Assembly (NCBI GenBank): GCA_009787015.1
Contig: WRGU01000045.1
Coordinates: forward strand, 1 to 32,249
Direction: 5' to 3'
Length of the DNA: 32,249 nt
Source: Candidatus Saccharimonadota bacterium
Lineage (GTDB): Bacteria; Patescibacteriota; Saccharimonadia; Saccharimonadales; Saccharimonadaceae
The position numbers and the translations under genes were made by a program. The notes beneath the pieces were generated by a model. It ran no database searches. It saw only the letters and a program-made list of their open reading frames with translations, and was not told where the DNA came from. Every line of letters starts with the position of its first letter. Position 1 is the stretch's first letter. This document shows, piece after piece, positions 8,816 through 17,324 of the stretch.

Positions 8816-9660
8816 TGGCTATTACTAAAATGAAACCAACTACACCGGCGCGTCGCGGTATGACGACTGCTGATTTAGACAGCATCACCACCAAGAAGCC
8901 GGTTAAATCGCTGGTCACGGTCAAGAAAAAAACCGCGGGTCGCAATAATCAGGGTCGCATCACTACCCGTCATCACGGCGGCGGTGCGAAACAATTTTTG
9001 CGCAATGTGAATTTTAACCTCGCACCCGGGTCGGTTGCGACAATCGAACATATTGAATATGATCCGAATCGCAGCGCCCGCATCGCTCGTGTTCGCGACG
9101 AGAGTGGCGAATTGCACTATATTATCGCGGCGAACGGTATGACACAGGGTCAGAAGGTCCGCGTTGCCGGCGATTCCGCGGTCGCGGTCGAAACTGGCAA
9201 CCGTATGATGTTGCGAGATATTCCGACCGGCGCCACGATCCACAATATCGAAATTACGATCGGCAAGGGCGCGCAAGCGGTTCGTGCCGCTGGCGCTCGC
9301 GCTCAGCTAACCGCCAAAGAGGGCGATTACGCGATGGTCAAAATGCCATCGGGTGAAGTCCGCAAATTTCGTTTGGAATGTATGGCAACGATCGGCGCGG
9401 TCGGCAACGAACAGCACCAAAACATTAAAATCGGCAGCGCTGGACGCAAACGTCGCATGGGCATCCGCCCAACTGTTCGCGGTGTCGTCATGAACGCCGT
9501 CGATCACCCGCACGGTGGTGGTGACGGTGGTCGCCATGGTACTGGCAAAGCACCGCGCACGCCGTGGGGTCAATTGACCATCGGCTATCGCACGCGCCAT
9601 CGTAAATCAACTAACAAGATGATTGTCCGTAGTCGCCACGAAGCGAAGAGGAGGAAATAA
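8815..9660 (+). CDS. rplB: 50S ribosomal protein L2
   Basis: GRNNQGRITTRHHGGGAKQ...GVVMNAVDHPHGGGDGG. Confidence 0.97.
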   Translation: MAITKMKPTTPARRGMTTADLDSITTKKPVKSLVTVKKKTAGRNNQGRITTRHHGGGAKQFLRNVNFNLAPGSVATIEHIEYDPNRSARIARVRDESGELHYIIAANGMTQGQKVRVAGDSAVAVETGNRMMLRDIPTGATIHNIEITIGKGAQAVRAAGARAQLTAKEGDYAMVKMPSGEVRKFRLECMATIGAVGNEQHQNIKIGSAGRKRRMGIRPTVRGVVMNAVDHPHGGGDGGRHGTGKAPRTPWGQLTIGYRTRHRKSTNKMIVRSRHEAKRRK

Positions 9661-9663
9661 GAT

Positions 9664-9927
9664 ATGAGTAGAAGTTTGAAAAAAGGTCCATTTATCGACG
9701 CGAAGTTGGCGAAGAAAGTCGCTGCGTTGAGTGCTGATGATCGCACGGTCATCAAGACTTGGGCGCGCGCCTGCACGATTTCGCCGGAGATGGTCGGAAA
9801 AACCATCGCCGTTCACAATGGTCGCGTTCACGTTCCAGTTTTCATCAGTGAAAACATGGTCGGTCATAAATTAGGCGAATTCGCGCCAACCCGCAAATTC
9901 CGCAAACACGGAGGTAAGCAGAAATGA
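9664..9927 (+). CDS. rpsS: 30S ribosomal protein S19
   Basis: [15 protein letters not shown]...[21 protein letters not shown]. Confidence 0.97.
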   Translation: MSRSLKKGPFIDAKLAKKVAALSADDRTVIKTWARACTISPEMVGKTIAVHNGRVHVPVFISENMVGHKLGEFAPTRKFRKHGGKQK

Positions 9928-10328
9928 ACGAGTTAACAACTGTTCGCGCATACCTTAAAGAGTTGCGCATGACCCCGCGCAAAGTCGCGTTGGTCGCTGC
10001 CTTAGTCCGTGGTCGCACGGTCGAGGACGCGTTGGTTATCTTGAACCACACGCCGAAACGCGCCGCTAAACCGCTCGCGAAATTGATCGCCAGCGCGCGT
10101 GCGAATGCAACAAATAATCACGGCTTAAAGGCTGAAGGTCTGAAAATCACCACGTTGTCGGTAACGAGTGGTTCACGTTTGAAGCGATTTCGTCCGGTGT
10201 CGCGCGGTATGGCGCATCCGTTCCAGAAACGCACATCGAACGTTTTAATCGAAGTTTCCGGCGAAATTAAACCCGCCAAGAAACCAACGAAAACTCCTGA
10301 AACAGAGGATAAGAAAGGAGATAAATAA
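9924..10328 (+). CDS. rplV: 50S ribosomal protein L22
   Basis: [30 protein letters not shown]...; syntenic position. Confidence 0.95.
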   Translation: MNELTTVRAYLKELRMTPRKVALVAALVRGRTVEDALVILNHTPKRAAKPLAKLIASARANATNNHGLKAEGLKITTLSVTSGSRLKRFRPVSRGMAHPFQKRTSNVLIEVSGEIKPAKKPTKTPETEDKKGDK

Positions 10329-10960
10329 TGGGACAAAAAGTTAGCCCGATTAGCATGCGGTTGCAAGTAACCAAAGACTGGGCAAGTAAGTGGTTTGCTC
10401 CCGGCAAGAAAGAATACGCCAAAACTTTGGCGAATGATTTGAAATTACGCGCCGCGATTGAAAAGAAATTTGAAACGCGTGCTGTAATCAATAACATCGA
10501 CATCGAACGCAGTGCAAATTCGACCACTGTTACAGTGTGGACGAGCAAAGCCGGTATCGTGATCGGTCGCGGTGGCGAGGGCGTGCAGGCTCTGCGCGCA
10601 GAACTCGAAAAGATTGCCGGTGAACCGATTCGTTTGAATATCGAAGAGATCCGAAAACCCGACCTCGCCGCGAAAATTGTCGCCGAAAATATCGCCCGAC
10701 AATTGGAGCATCGCATCAATTTCCGTCGCGCGATGAAAATGGCGCTGCAAAATGTGATGGCAGCGGGTGCAAAAGGTATTCGCATCGAGGTTGCTGGTCG
10801 TTTGAATGGCGCGGAAATGTCGCGTCGCGAGAAGATGATCGACGGCAGCGTTCCGCTGCACACCCTGCGCGCGAATATCGATTATCACTTGGCGGTCGCC
10901 AAAACTCCCGCCGGCACAATCGGTATTAAAGTTTGGATAAACAAAGGGGAGCGAAGATAA
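10328..10960 (+). CDS. rpsC: 30S ribosomal protein S3
   Basis: [32 protein letters not shown]-domain [16 protein letters not shown]. Confidence 0.97.
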   Translation: MGQKVSPISMRLQVTKDWASKWFAPGKKEYAKTLANDLKLRAAIEKKFETRAVINNIDIERSANSTTVTVWTSKAGIVIGRGGEGVQALRAELEKIAGEPIRLNIEEIRKPDLAAKIVAENIARQLEHRINFRRAMKMALQNVMAAGAKGIRIEVAGRLNGAEMSRREKMIDGSVPLHTLRANIDYHLAVAKTPAGTIGIKVWINKGERR

Positions 10961-11373
10961 TGTTATTACCAAAGAAGACTAAATTCCGCAAGGCGTTCAA
11001 GGGACGCAATAACGGCGTCGCAACGCGTTGCAATTACGTGGCGTTTGGCGATTACGGTTTGCAAAGTTTGGACAACGAACGCATTTCGTCGCGCCAAATC
11101 GAATCGGCGCGCCGCGCGATGAGCGGACATACTAAACGCGGCGGCAAGATCTGGATCAGGATTTTCCCGCAAACCCCAATTACCCGCAAGCCACTGGACG
11201 TGAAAATGGGCGGCGGCAAAGGCTCGCCGGAATTTTGGGTTGCCAAAGTTAAAAAAGGCACAGTTATGTTTGAAATGAACGGTGTCGACGAGGAAACTGC
11301 ACGCGAAGCCATGCGCCTCGCGGGGCATAAATTGCCGGTTAAAGTACGATTCGTGAAACGGGAGGAGGCATAA
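10960..11373 (+). CDS. rplP: 50S ribosomal protein L16
   Basis: [19 protein letters not shown]...; true start ATG 10960, overlapping the rpsC stop (the track ORF starts upstream at 10933). Confidence 0.95.
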   Translation: MLLPKKTKFRKAFKGRNNGVATRCNYVAFGDYGLQSLDNERISSRQIESARRAMSGHTKRGGKIWIRIFPQTPITRKPLDVKMGGGKGSPEFWVAKVKKGTVMFEMNGVDEETAREAMRLAGHKLPVKVRFVKREEA

Positions 11374-11672
11374 TGGCGAAGAAAGAAGTTAAAGAAGCTG
11401 AAGTCGCGAAAAAGGTTTCGGCAAAAGACGTCAAGAAAGACGCTGCTAAGGTCGCTAAAGCCGTTTCGGAAACCGCGAAAGATTTGCGCGCGCTAACCGA
11501 ACAGCAATTGCAAGGATTGCTTCAGACCGCGAAAGCGGATCTGTTACGAGCGCAAAAAATGTTGAAATCGAACGAATTACCGGCATCGCATGTGATCCGA
11601 AAAACGAAAAAACTGATCGCGCGCATTCACACGGTATTAGTTGAAAAAAGTAATGAGAAGGAGGCGAAATGA
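11373..11672 (+). CDS. rpmC: 50S ribosomal protein L29 with Lys/Ala-rich N-terminal extension
   Basis: C-terminal LRALTEQQLQGLLQTAKADLLRAQ...RKTKKLIARIHTVL; position between L16 and S17. Confidence 0.88.
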   Translation: MAKKEVKEAEVAKKVSAKDVKKDAAKVAKAVSETAKDLRALTEQQLQGLLQTAKADLLRAQKMLKSNELPASHVIRKTKKLIARIHTVLVEKSNEKEAK

Positions 11673-12007
11673 GTAAGCGCACAATTACCGGTGTTGTAAC
11701 ATCGGACGGTAGTGACAAAACCATCGTGGTGACGCGCACAACGCGCGAAACTCACCCGCTGTATGGCAAGAAATTCACCGCCAGTCGCAAATTCCACGCT
11801 CATGACGAGAAAAATGAAGCCAAAAAAGGCGACATTGTCGTGATCGAGGAGAGCCGACCGATTTCCAAGACTAAAACTTGGACGTTAAAATCCATCGTCC
11901 AACACGGTCAGGAAGAAATCGAGATCAAGAAAACTGCGGTTGAGGAAGAAATGGAAGCCGCAAATACTGAAACCGTCGAGTCGGCGGAAGAAAAGGAGGT
12001 CGAATGA
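11669..12007 (+). CDS. rpsQ: 30S ribosomal protein S17 with acidic C-terminal tail
   Basis: [66 protein letters not shown]. Confidence 0.94.
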   Translation: MSKRTITGVVTSDGSDKTIVVTRTTRETHPLYGKKFTASRKFHAHDEKNEAKKGDIVVIEESRPISKTKTWTLKSIVQHGQEEIEIKKTAVEEEMEAANTETVESAEEKEVE

Positions 12008-12372
12008 TCCAACCTCAAACAATGTTAAAAGTTGCTGACAACAGCGGCGCAAAGTCCATCATGTGTATTCACATTTTGGGCGCGACGCGAGCGCGTTATG
12101 CTCGCGTGGGCGACGTCTTTGTCGGCAGCGTTAAGGTCGCCGATCCGCGCGGCAACACCAAGAAAAAGGCTGTTGTGCGTTGCGTGGTCGTCCGCACCAA
12201 CGAAAAAATCCGCCGCAAGGACGGTTCGACGATTCGTTTCGACGAAAACGCTTGCGTGTTAATTAACGACGACAAGACGCCAAAAGCCACCCGCGTATTC
12301 GGTCCGATCCCGCGCGAGTTGCGCGATCTCGGTTACGCTAAAATTGTGTCGCTCGCACCGGAGGTACTATGA
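12004..12372 (+). CDS. rplN: 50S ribosomal protein L14
   Basis: [25 protein letters not shown]...[27 protein letters not shown]. Confidence 0.97.
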   Translation: MIQPQTMLKVADNSGAKSIMCIHILGATRARYARVGDVFVGSVKVADPRGNTKKKAVVRCVVVRTNEKIRRKDGSTIRFDENACVLINDDKTPKATRVFGPIPRELRDLGYAKIVSLAPEVL

Positions 12373-12683
12373 AACGAATTGTTAAAGACCAGTTAGTGAA
12401 AATTATCGCCGGAAATAACAGGGGCAAAATCGGAAAAGTTACTCGAGTTAGTGATAATCAGGTTTGGGTTGAGGGCATAAATAACCGCGAACGACACGTT
12501 CGCGCGACGCAATACAACCCGCGTGGCGGCAAAAAAGACATTCAACTCCCCGTCGATGTTTCCAATGTCGCATTAGTGGTGGAAAATGTCAAAGACGCCG
12601 AAAAAACCAGCAAGATTTCGTTCCAAGTCAAAAATGGCGCGAAAACTCGCGTGGCAAAACTCAATAATAAGGAGGTCAAATAA
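12369..12683 (+). CDS. rplX: 50S ribosomal protein L24
   Basis: [23 protein letters not shown] (KOW motif); synteny. Confidence 0.94.
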   Translation: MKRIVKDQLVKIIAGNNRGKIGKVTRVSDNQVWVEGINNRERHVRATQYNPRGGKKDIQLPVDVSNVALVVENVKDAEKTSKISFQVKNGAKTRVAKLNNKEVK

Positions 12684-13354
12684 TGGCTGAAGTTAAGAAG
12701 AAAACTGTGGCTGTCACCCCGAGTAAAGCTGAAGAGTCCAAAAAAGATTCCTCGACTAGCGCTCGGAATGACAAAAAGCCTGTGGCGACTGCCAAGTACA
12801 CGCCGCGCCTCAAAGCGCTGTATCGCACTAAAATCGTGCCGGAACTCCTTAAAGAACTGGATGCGAAAAATGTGCATCAATTGCCGCGGCTCACGAAAAT
12901 CGTGGTCAGCAGCGGTACGGGTCGCAACAAAGAAAACAAGTCGTATCAGGCAGCGGTGCTCAACACCCTGACGCGCATCACCGGTCAAAAACCAGTGGCG
13001 CGTTTGGCGAAGAAATCCATCGCGACATTCAAAATTCGCGCCAAAATGGGTGCGCCGGTCGGTGTCAATGTGACATTGCGTGGTGAAAAAATGTTTGAAT
13101 TCCTCGATCGTTTGATCAACGTGGCGATGCCGCGCATCCGCGACTTCCACGGCGTTTCGGCGAAAGCTTTCGATAAAAACGGCAACTATAATTTAGGTCT
13201 GCTCGAACAATCGATCTTTCCCGAATTAACATTCGAAGAAACCGCGATTTTGCATGGTTTGCAGGTTACTTTTGCCATCCAAAACGGCGCACCTGAAAGT
13301 TCACGCAAATTACTCGAAAAATTCGGAATTCCATTTGAAAAGGAGGCTAAATAA
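12683..13354 (+). CDS. rplE: 50S ribosomal protein L5 with repeat-derived N-terminal extension
   Basis: [20 protein letters not shown]...[47 protein letters not shown]. Confidence 0.95.
   Translation: MAEVKKKTVAVTPSKAEESKKDSSTSARNDKKPVATAKYTPRLKALYRTKIVPELLKELDAKNVHQLPRLTKIVVSSGTGRNKENKSYQAAVLNTLTRITGQKPVARLAKKSIATFKIRAKMGAPVGVNVTLRGEKMFEFLDRLINVAMPRIRDFHGVSAKAFDKNGNYNLGLLEQSIFPELTFEETAILHGLQVTFAIQNGAPESSRKLLEKFGIPFEKEAK
12712..12773. repeat. in-frame palindromic repeat inside rplE (family A)
   Basis: TGTCACCCCGAG...GATTCCTCGACTAGCGCTCGGAATGACA; right arm matches the reverse complement of 19536-19562. Confidence 0.8.
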
Positions 13355-13623
13355 TGGCTAAAAAATCAATTTTGGCACGTGATGCCAAGAAGCAGAAGAT
13401 GATTGAACAGTACGCCGCGAAACGTGCGGAATTAAAAGCCGCCGGCGACAACGAAGCGTTGCAAAAACTGCCGCGCAACTCGTCACCGACGCGCGCGAAA
13501 AACCGCTGCGTCGAAACCGGTCGACCGCATTCATACATGAGAAAGTTCGGATTAAGTAGAATAAGTTTCCGCGAACACGCGTCGAAAGGCGAAATTCCCG
13601 GAGTAATAAAGTCAAGTTGGTAA
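13354..13623 (+). CDS. rpsN: 30S ribosomal protein S14 (non-zinc, C- form)
   Basis: [20 protein letters not shown]...[49 protein letters not shown]. Confidence 0.96.
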   Translation: MAKKSILARDAKKQKMIEQYAAKRAELKAAGDNEALQKLPRNSSPTRAKNRCVETGRPHSYMRKFGLSRISFREHASKGEIPGVIKSSW

Positions 13624-13642
13624 GAAAGGAGAAAGAAAAGAT

Positions 13643-14044
13643 ATGAGTTTACAAAGTACAGATCCCATTGCTGACCTCTTGACTCGCATTCGAAATGCCA
13701 TCGCGGTCGGCAAAAACGAAGTTCGTTTGCCCAGCAGTAAAATGAAACTAACGATCGCTAAAGAGTTGGTCAAAAACGGTTATTTGGCGGATGTCAAAAC
13801 CGAAAAGAAATCGCCGCGCGATGAGTTGATCGTGCTGATCAATAAAGAGGGCGAAAGTCCCGTTATCACCGAAATCGACCGCGTCAGCAAACCGGGTCGC
13901 CGCGTTTACGCCGGCGTATCCGAAATTCCCAAAGTCAAATCAGGTCGCGGTGTCATGATCGTTTCGACATCAAAAGGTATCATGACCGGCACAGAAGCCA
14001 TCAAAAATCGCCTCGGTGGCGAGTTAATATGTAAGGTTTATTAG
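13643..14044 (+). CDS. rpsH: 30S ribosomal protein S8
   Basis: DPIADLLTRIRNAIAVGK...SKPGRRVYAG...GVMIVSTSKGIMTGTEA. Confidence 0.97.
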   Translation: MSLQSTDPIADLLTRIRNAIAVGKNEVRLPSSKMKLTIAKELVKNGYLADVKTEKKSPRDELIVLINKEGESPVITEIDRVSKPGRRVYAGVSEIPKVKSGRGVMIVSTSKGIMTGTEAIKNRLGGELICKVY

Positions 14045-14060
14045 GAAAGGAAAGGAAGAA

Positions 14061-14600
14061 ATGTCAAGAATCGGAAAACTGCCAATCGCCATTCCGGCGG
14101 GTGTGACAATCACGGTTGAACCTGATTTCATCACCGCAAAAGGGGCGAAAGGCGAATTAAAACAATTCACATTGCCAGAAGTCGACGTGAAGGTTGAGGG
14201 CGATCAAGTGATCGTTACTCGCAAAAACGATGAAAAGTTAGCACGCAGCCAACACGGTTTAATGCGCGCACTGATCAATAACATGGTCATCGGTGTGAGC
14301 AAGGGTTTTGAAAAGAAACTCGAGGTCAACGGCGTCGGTTTTCGTTTGGTCGGAAAAGGACCGCAGGAAATCGAAATGTCGCTCGGTTTCTCGCACCCCG
14401 TGACCTATAAAGCGCCGCAGGGCGTGACGCTCGCGACCAACAAAATGGAAATCACCGTCAGCGGTATTTCTAAACAACAGGTTGGACAGGTTGCCGCCGA
14501 AATCCGCGCACTAAAGAAACCTGAACCATACAAGGGCAAGGGCATTAAATACAGCGGTGAAACAATTTTGCGCAAAGCAGGAAAGGCAGGGAAGAAATAA
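14061..14600 (+). CDS. rplF: 50S ribosomal protein L6
   Basis: MSRIGKLPIAIPAGVTITVE...EPYKGKGIKYSGETILRKAGKAGKK. Confidence 0.97.
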   Translation: MSRIGKLPIAIPAGVTITVEPDFITAKGAKGELKQFTLPEVDVKVEGDQVIVTRKNDEKLARSQHGLMRALINNMVIGVSKGFEKKLEVNGVGFRLVGKGPQEIEMSLGFSHPVTYKAPQGVTLATNKMEITVSGISKQQVGQVAAEIRALKKPEPYKGKGIKYSGETILRKAGKAGKK

Positions 14601-14941
14601 TGGCACAATTATCTAATTTACAGTTGCGCAAGAATCGCGTGCGCGCCCGCGTCGGCGGCACAGCGGAAAAACCGCGTTTAACGGTGCTGATTTCCGCGAC
14701 CAACGTGTCCGTCCAATTGATCAACGATGTTGAGGGTAAAACTTTGGCATCAGCGACCACGATTGGCAAGAAAATGACCGGTACATTAACCGAAAAAGCC
14801 GCAAAAATCGGTGAAGAAATCGCCGTGGCCGCGAAAAAGGCGAAGATCAAAACGATCGTGTTCGATCGCAACGGTCGAAAATATGCGGGACGATTAAAAG
14901 CGTTGGCGGACGCCGCGCGTAAAGGAGGCTTGGAGTTTTAA
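14600..14941 (+). CDS. rplR: 50S ribosomal protein L18
   Basis: RVRARVGGTAEKPRLTVLISATNVSVQLIND...VFDRNGRKYAGRLKALADAARKGGLEF. Confidence 0.96.
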   Translation: MAQLSNLQLRKNRVRARVGGTAEKPRLTVLISATNVSVQLINDVEGKTLASATTIGKKMTGTLTEKAAKIGEEIAVAAKKAKIKTIVFDRNGRKYAGRLKALADAARKGGLEF

Positions 14942-14943
14942 TT

Positions 14944-15780
14944 ATGAGTGAAGAAATTAAGAATTTAGAAGCACAAGAGGTCGCAGTGGAAAAATCAAGC
15001 GGAAGCGAAACTACTTCTCGCGCAGGCTCTGCGGTTACGACCGCAGTGGCAGCAGCCGAACCCCGTAACGACGGGCGTGAGGATACGGTGCGCGAAAGTA
15101 GTGAGGTGGAAGCGGTAAAATCTAGCAGACCAGACGCTCCTGCGTCTGCCAAAAACGGCGAGCGCCCAACGCGCAAGTTCGGCACTGGCAGCAATTTCAG
15201 CAGCGAAAACATGACCGCTGAAAAAGGCAGACGCGGTGAACGCAGTCGCGGTGAGCGCGGCGGCAAAAACAATCGCCGCGGCGACAACAAACCCGCCGAA
15301 GCAAAAATCTTTGAAGAGCAAACCATTTCGGTCGATCGTGTATCGCGCGCCGTCAAAGGCGGCCGCCGTTTCCGCTTCAAAGCATTAGTTGTCGTCGGCG
15401 ACAAGAAGAACAAAGTTGGCGTCGGCGTCGCCAAGGGTCAAGACGTCCAGGCGGCAGTTCAAAAAGCCAGCGAAACCGCCAAAAAACACCTGATCAATAT
15501 CCCGATCGTCAACAACACAATTCCGCACGAAGTCGAAATCAAACTCGGTGGCGCGCGCGTGTTATTGAAACCCGCCGCTCCTGGTACGGGCATCATCGCC
15601 GGTGGCGTAGTGCGTTCGGTCATCGGTGTTACGGGCATCACAAACTTGCTAAGCAAATCGCTCGGCTCAACCAATAAAGTCAATATCGCCTATGCGACCG
15701 TTGACGCCCTGCGCTCTCTCGTTCCAAAATCCGAATGGATCACTAACGATAAAAAACCCGCGAAAAAGGAGACGAAATAA
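14944..15780 (+). CDS. rpsE: 30S ribosomal protein S5 with a long repeat-bearing N-terminal extension
   Basis: Core: RVSRAVKGGRRFRFKALVVVGDKKNKVGVGVAKGQDVQAAVQKA; about 115 aa precede the core. Confidence 0.96.
   Translation: MSEEIKNLEAQEVAVEKSSGSETTSRAGSAVTTAVAAAEPRNDGREDTVRESSEVEAVKSSRPDAPASAKNGERPTRKFGTGSNFSSENMTAEKGRRGERSRGERGGKNNRRGDNKPAEAKIFEEQTISVDRVSRAVKGGRRFRFKALVVVGDKKNKVGVGVAKGQDVQAAVQKASETAKKHLINIPIVNNTIPHEVEIKLGGARVLLKPAAPGTGIIAGGVVRSVIGVTGITNLLSKSLGSTNKVNIAYATVDALRSLVPKSEWITNDKKPAKKETK
15010..15102. repeat. in-frame inverted-repeat insertion inside rpsE (family D)
   Basis: Arms ACTACTTCTCGCGCA / TGCGCGAAAGTAGT; core CCCGTAACGACGGGCGTGAGGA shared with typA. Confidence 0.75.
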
Positions 15781-16271
15781 TGAAATATAACGATTTACAA
15801 ACGAACAGCACGAAAGACCGCAAACGCGTCGGTCGCGGCATCAGTTCCGGATACGGCAAAACCGCCGGACGTGGCACGAAGGGTCAAGGCGCACGCACGG
15901 GCAAGAAACTGCGCCCAACATTCGCCGGTGGACAATTACCAATTGTCCAAGGTGTTCCGAAACTGCGCGGTTTCAAGAGCAAGCGCGTTCCGGCACAGGT
16001 CGTTTACACCGATCAATTAAACACTGTCAAGGGCGCGAAAATCGACAACTTTGCGTTATTCGACGCCGGTTTGATTTCAACACCGTATCATGCGGTTAAA
16101 GTCATCGCCCGCGGTGAATTGACATGTAAAGCTACTGTCGAAATCTCGGCAATGAGCAAATCGGTCATCGAAGTTTTGGCTAGTAACGGTGGAAAATTTG
16201 TAAAAACCCCCGTCCCCATCAAAAAATCTACCAAACCCGCCGAAGATAAGCCGGAAAAAGTCGAAAAATAG
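15780..16271 (+). CDS. rplO: 50S ribosomal protein L15
   Basis: RKRVGRGISSGYGKTAGRGTKGQGARTGKKLRPTFAGGQLPIVQGVPKLRGF. Confidence 0.96.
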   Translation: MKYNDLQTNSTKDRKRVGRGISSGYGKTAGRGTKGQGARTGKKLRPTFAGGQLPIVQGVPKLRGFKSKRVPAQVVYTDQLNTVKGAKIDNFALFDAGLISTPYHAVKVIARGELTCKATVEISAMSKSVIEVLASNGGKFVKTPVPIKKSTKPAEDKPEKVEK

Positions 16272-16279
16272 TTTCGGTC

Positions 16280-16373
16280 CGTCATTGTCGGACTTAATCC
16301 GACAGTCCAGTTATATTATGTCGCCTTTGGCGACTCATCATCGACTGGATTCCGCGTCAAGCGCGGAATGACG
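16280..16373. repeat. intergenic palindromic repeat (family E)
   Basis: CGTCATTGTCGGACTTAATCCGACAGTCCAGT ... ACTGGATTCCGCGTCAAGCGCGGAATGACG with central hairpin GTCGCCTTTGGCGAC. Confidence 0.82.
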
Positions 16374-16400
16374 AGCAAGAAGAGCAACTGACTGCTCCAA

Positions 16401-16426
16401 ATCCCCGCAAAAACGGGGATTTTTTG
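16401..16426 (+). terminator. Rho-independent terminator after rplO
   Basis: ATCCCCG-CAAAAA-CGGGGAT followed by a T-tract; identical core to the terminator after rpsI. Confidence 0.88.
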
Positions 16427-16453
16427 TTATTTCCAAAAATCCGCATTTATCCA

Positions 16454-16482
16454 TTGCATTTTTTTGTAAAGTGTGCTATAAT
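16454..16482 (+). promoter_or_regulatory. extended -10 promoter
   Basis: TTGCAT - 17 nt - TATAAT with TGTGC preceding the -10 box. Confidence 0.75.
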
Positions 16483-16525
16483 GGTAAGAGAAGATAATGT
16501 TAATTTTAGAAGTTTAGGAGCAAAT

Positions 16526-17245
16526 ATGTCGAGAGAGAGTATAAAAATAATCAACAGCGACACTCATCACGGGTTATTTAGTAAAAATGCGCTTACTAAC
16601 CCCCCCGCAGATGCGAAATCGGTACACTGGTCGAGGGGTATACGCAGACCGGCGCAAAACGATGAGGGTAAGTGGTATTTAGAAGTCCGTTGCCCTTTTT
16701 CTGATCGTGATATAGACACCGACGAAGAAGACGATAAAGATTATCTGAAAGATGACGGTGGATACAATACCCGAGTCAATAAAGATCCGTGCGAACCGGC
16801 GGTTATAACGGCGGCGTGTGCAGCCATGGCAAAATACCGGCAATCACAGATTGAAGACGCTCAAGCCAAATTGCATCCGACCAAGAGTTGGCTTCAAGAG
16901 AGATTTCCAAAATTGTTCCCATCAGAGAGTGCGCCAGAACTGGAGCATAAGTATGTTAAGACAGCGACAGTGGGCGAGGTGATAGAAATAGACTATCAAG
17001 CGATCAGAAATGATAATTTATGTATAGGTGCGTTGTGCGGTAAATACAAGGAACGTCTAGTTGACAGATTGCAAGCAATCTATTCTAAGGCCCGTAGCGA
17101 AAATGATAGACCATTTACGAAAGAGGAGAGAGTCGAAGTGGGTTCTCTGATGGATACGATTGCCGATTTGGAAAATGGCGTCGATATATTCGAGATGACT
17201 CCGGAAGAAGAAGCCTGGATCAAATTGGCGAACGGCGAAGTTTAA
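16526..17245 (+). CDS. hypothetical protein (orphan between rplO and secY)
   Basis: ATG 16526 preceded by aggag; about 239 aa, no family recognised; own promoter at 16454. Confidence 0.8.
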   Translation: MSRESIKIINSDTHHGLFSKNALTNPPADAKSVHWSRGIRRPAQNDEGKWYLEVRCPFSDRDIDTDEEDDKDYLKDDGGYNTRVNKDPCEPAVITAACAAMAKYRQSQIEDAQAKLHPTKSWLQERFPKLFPSESAPELEHKYVKTATVGEVIEIDYQAIRNDNLCIGALCGKYKERLVDRLQAIYSKARSENDRPFTKEERVEVGSLMDTIADLENGVDIFEMTPEEEAWIKLANGEV

Positions 17246-17262
17246 TCTTAATCTCGTATCGT

Positions 17263-17291
17263 TTGATTTTTTTCGCGTAATCATGTAAAAT
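17263..17291 (+). promoter_or_regulatory. promoter for secY
   Basis: TTGATT - 17 nt - TAAAAT with preceding TG. Confidence 0.65.
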
Positions 17292-17324
17292 GTTCCCTAG
17301 ACAATTTTAGAGAAGGGGAAAACA

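Noticed and set aside
10267-10863. 198-aa minus-strand ORF
   Set aside because: Lies antisense to rpsC/rplV, which have unmistakable protein matches; composition-driven shadow ORF.
12542-13150. 202-aa minus-strand ORF
   Set aside because: Antisense to rplX/rplE; no recognisable motifs.
14847-15434. 195-aa minus-strand ORF
   Set aside because: Antisense to rplR/rpsE; low-complexity translation.
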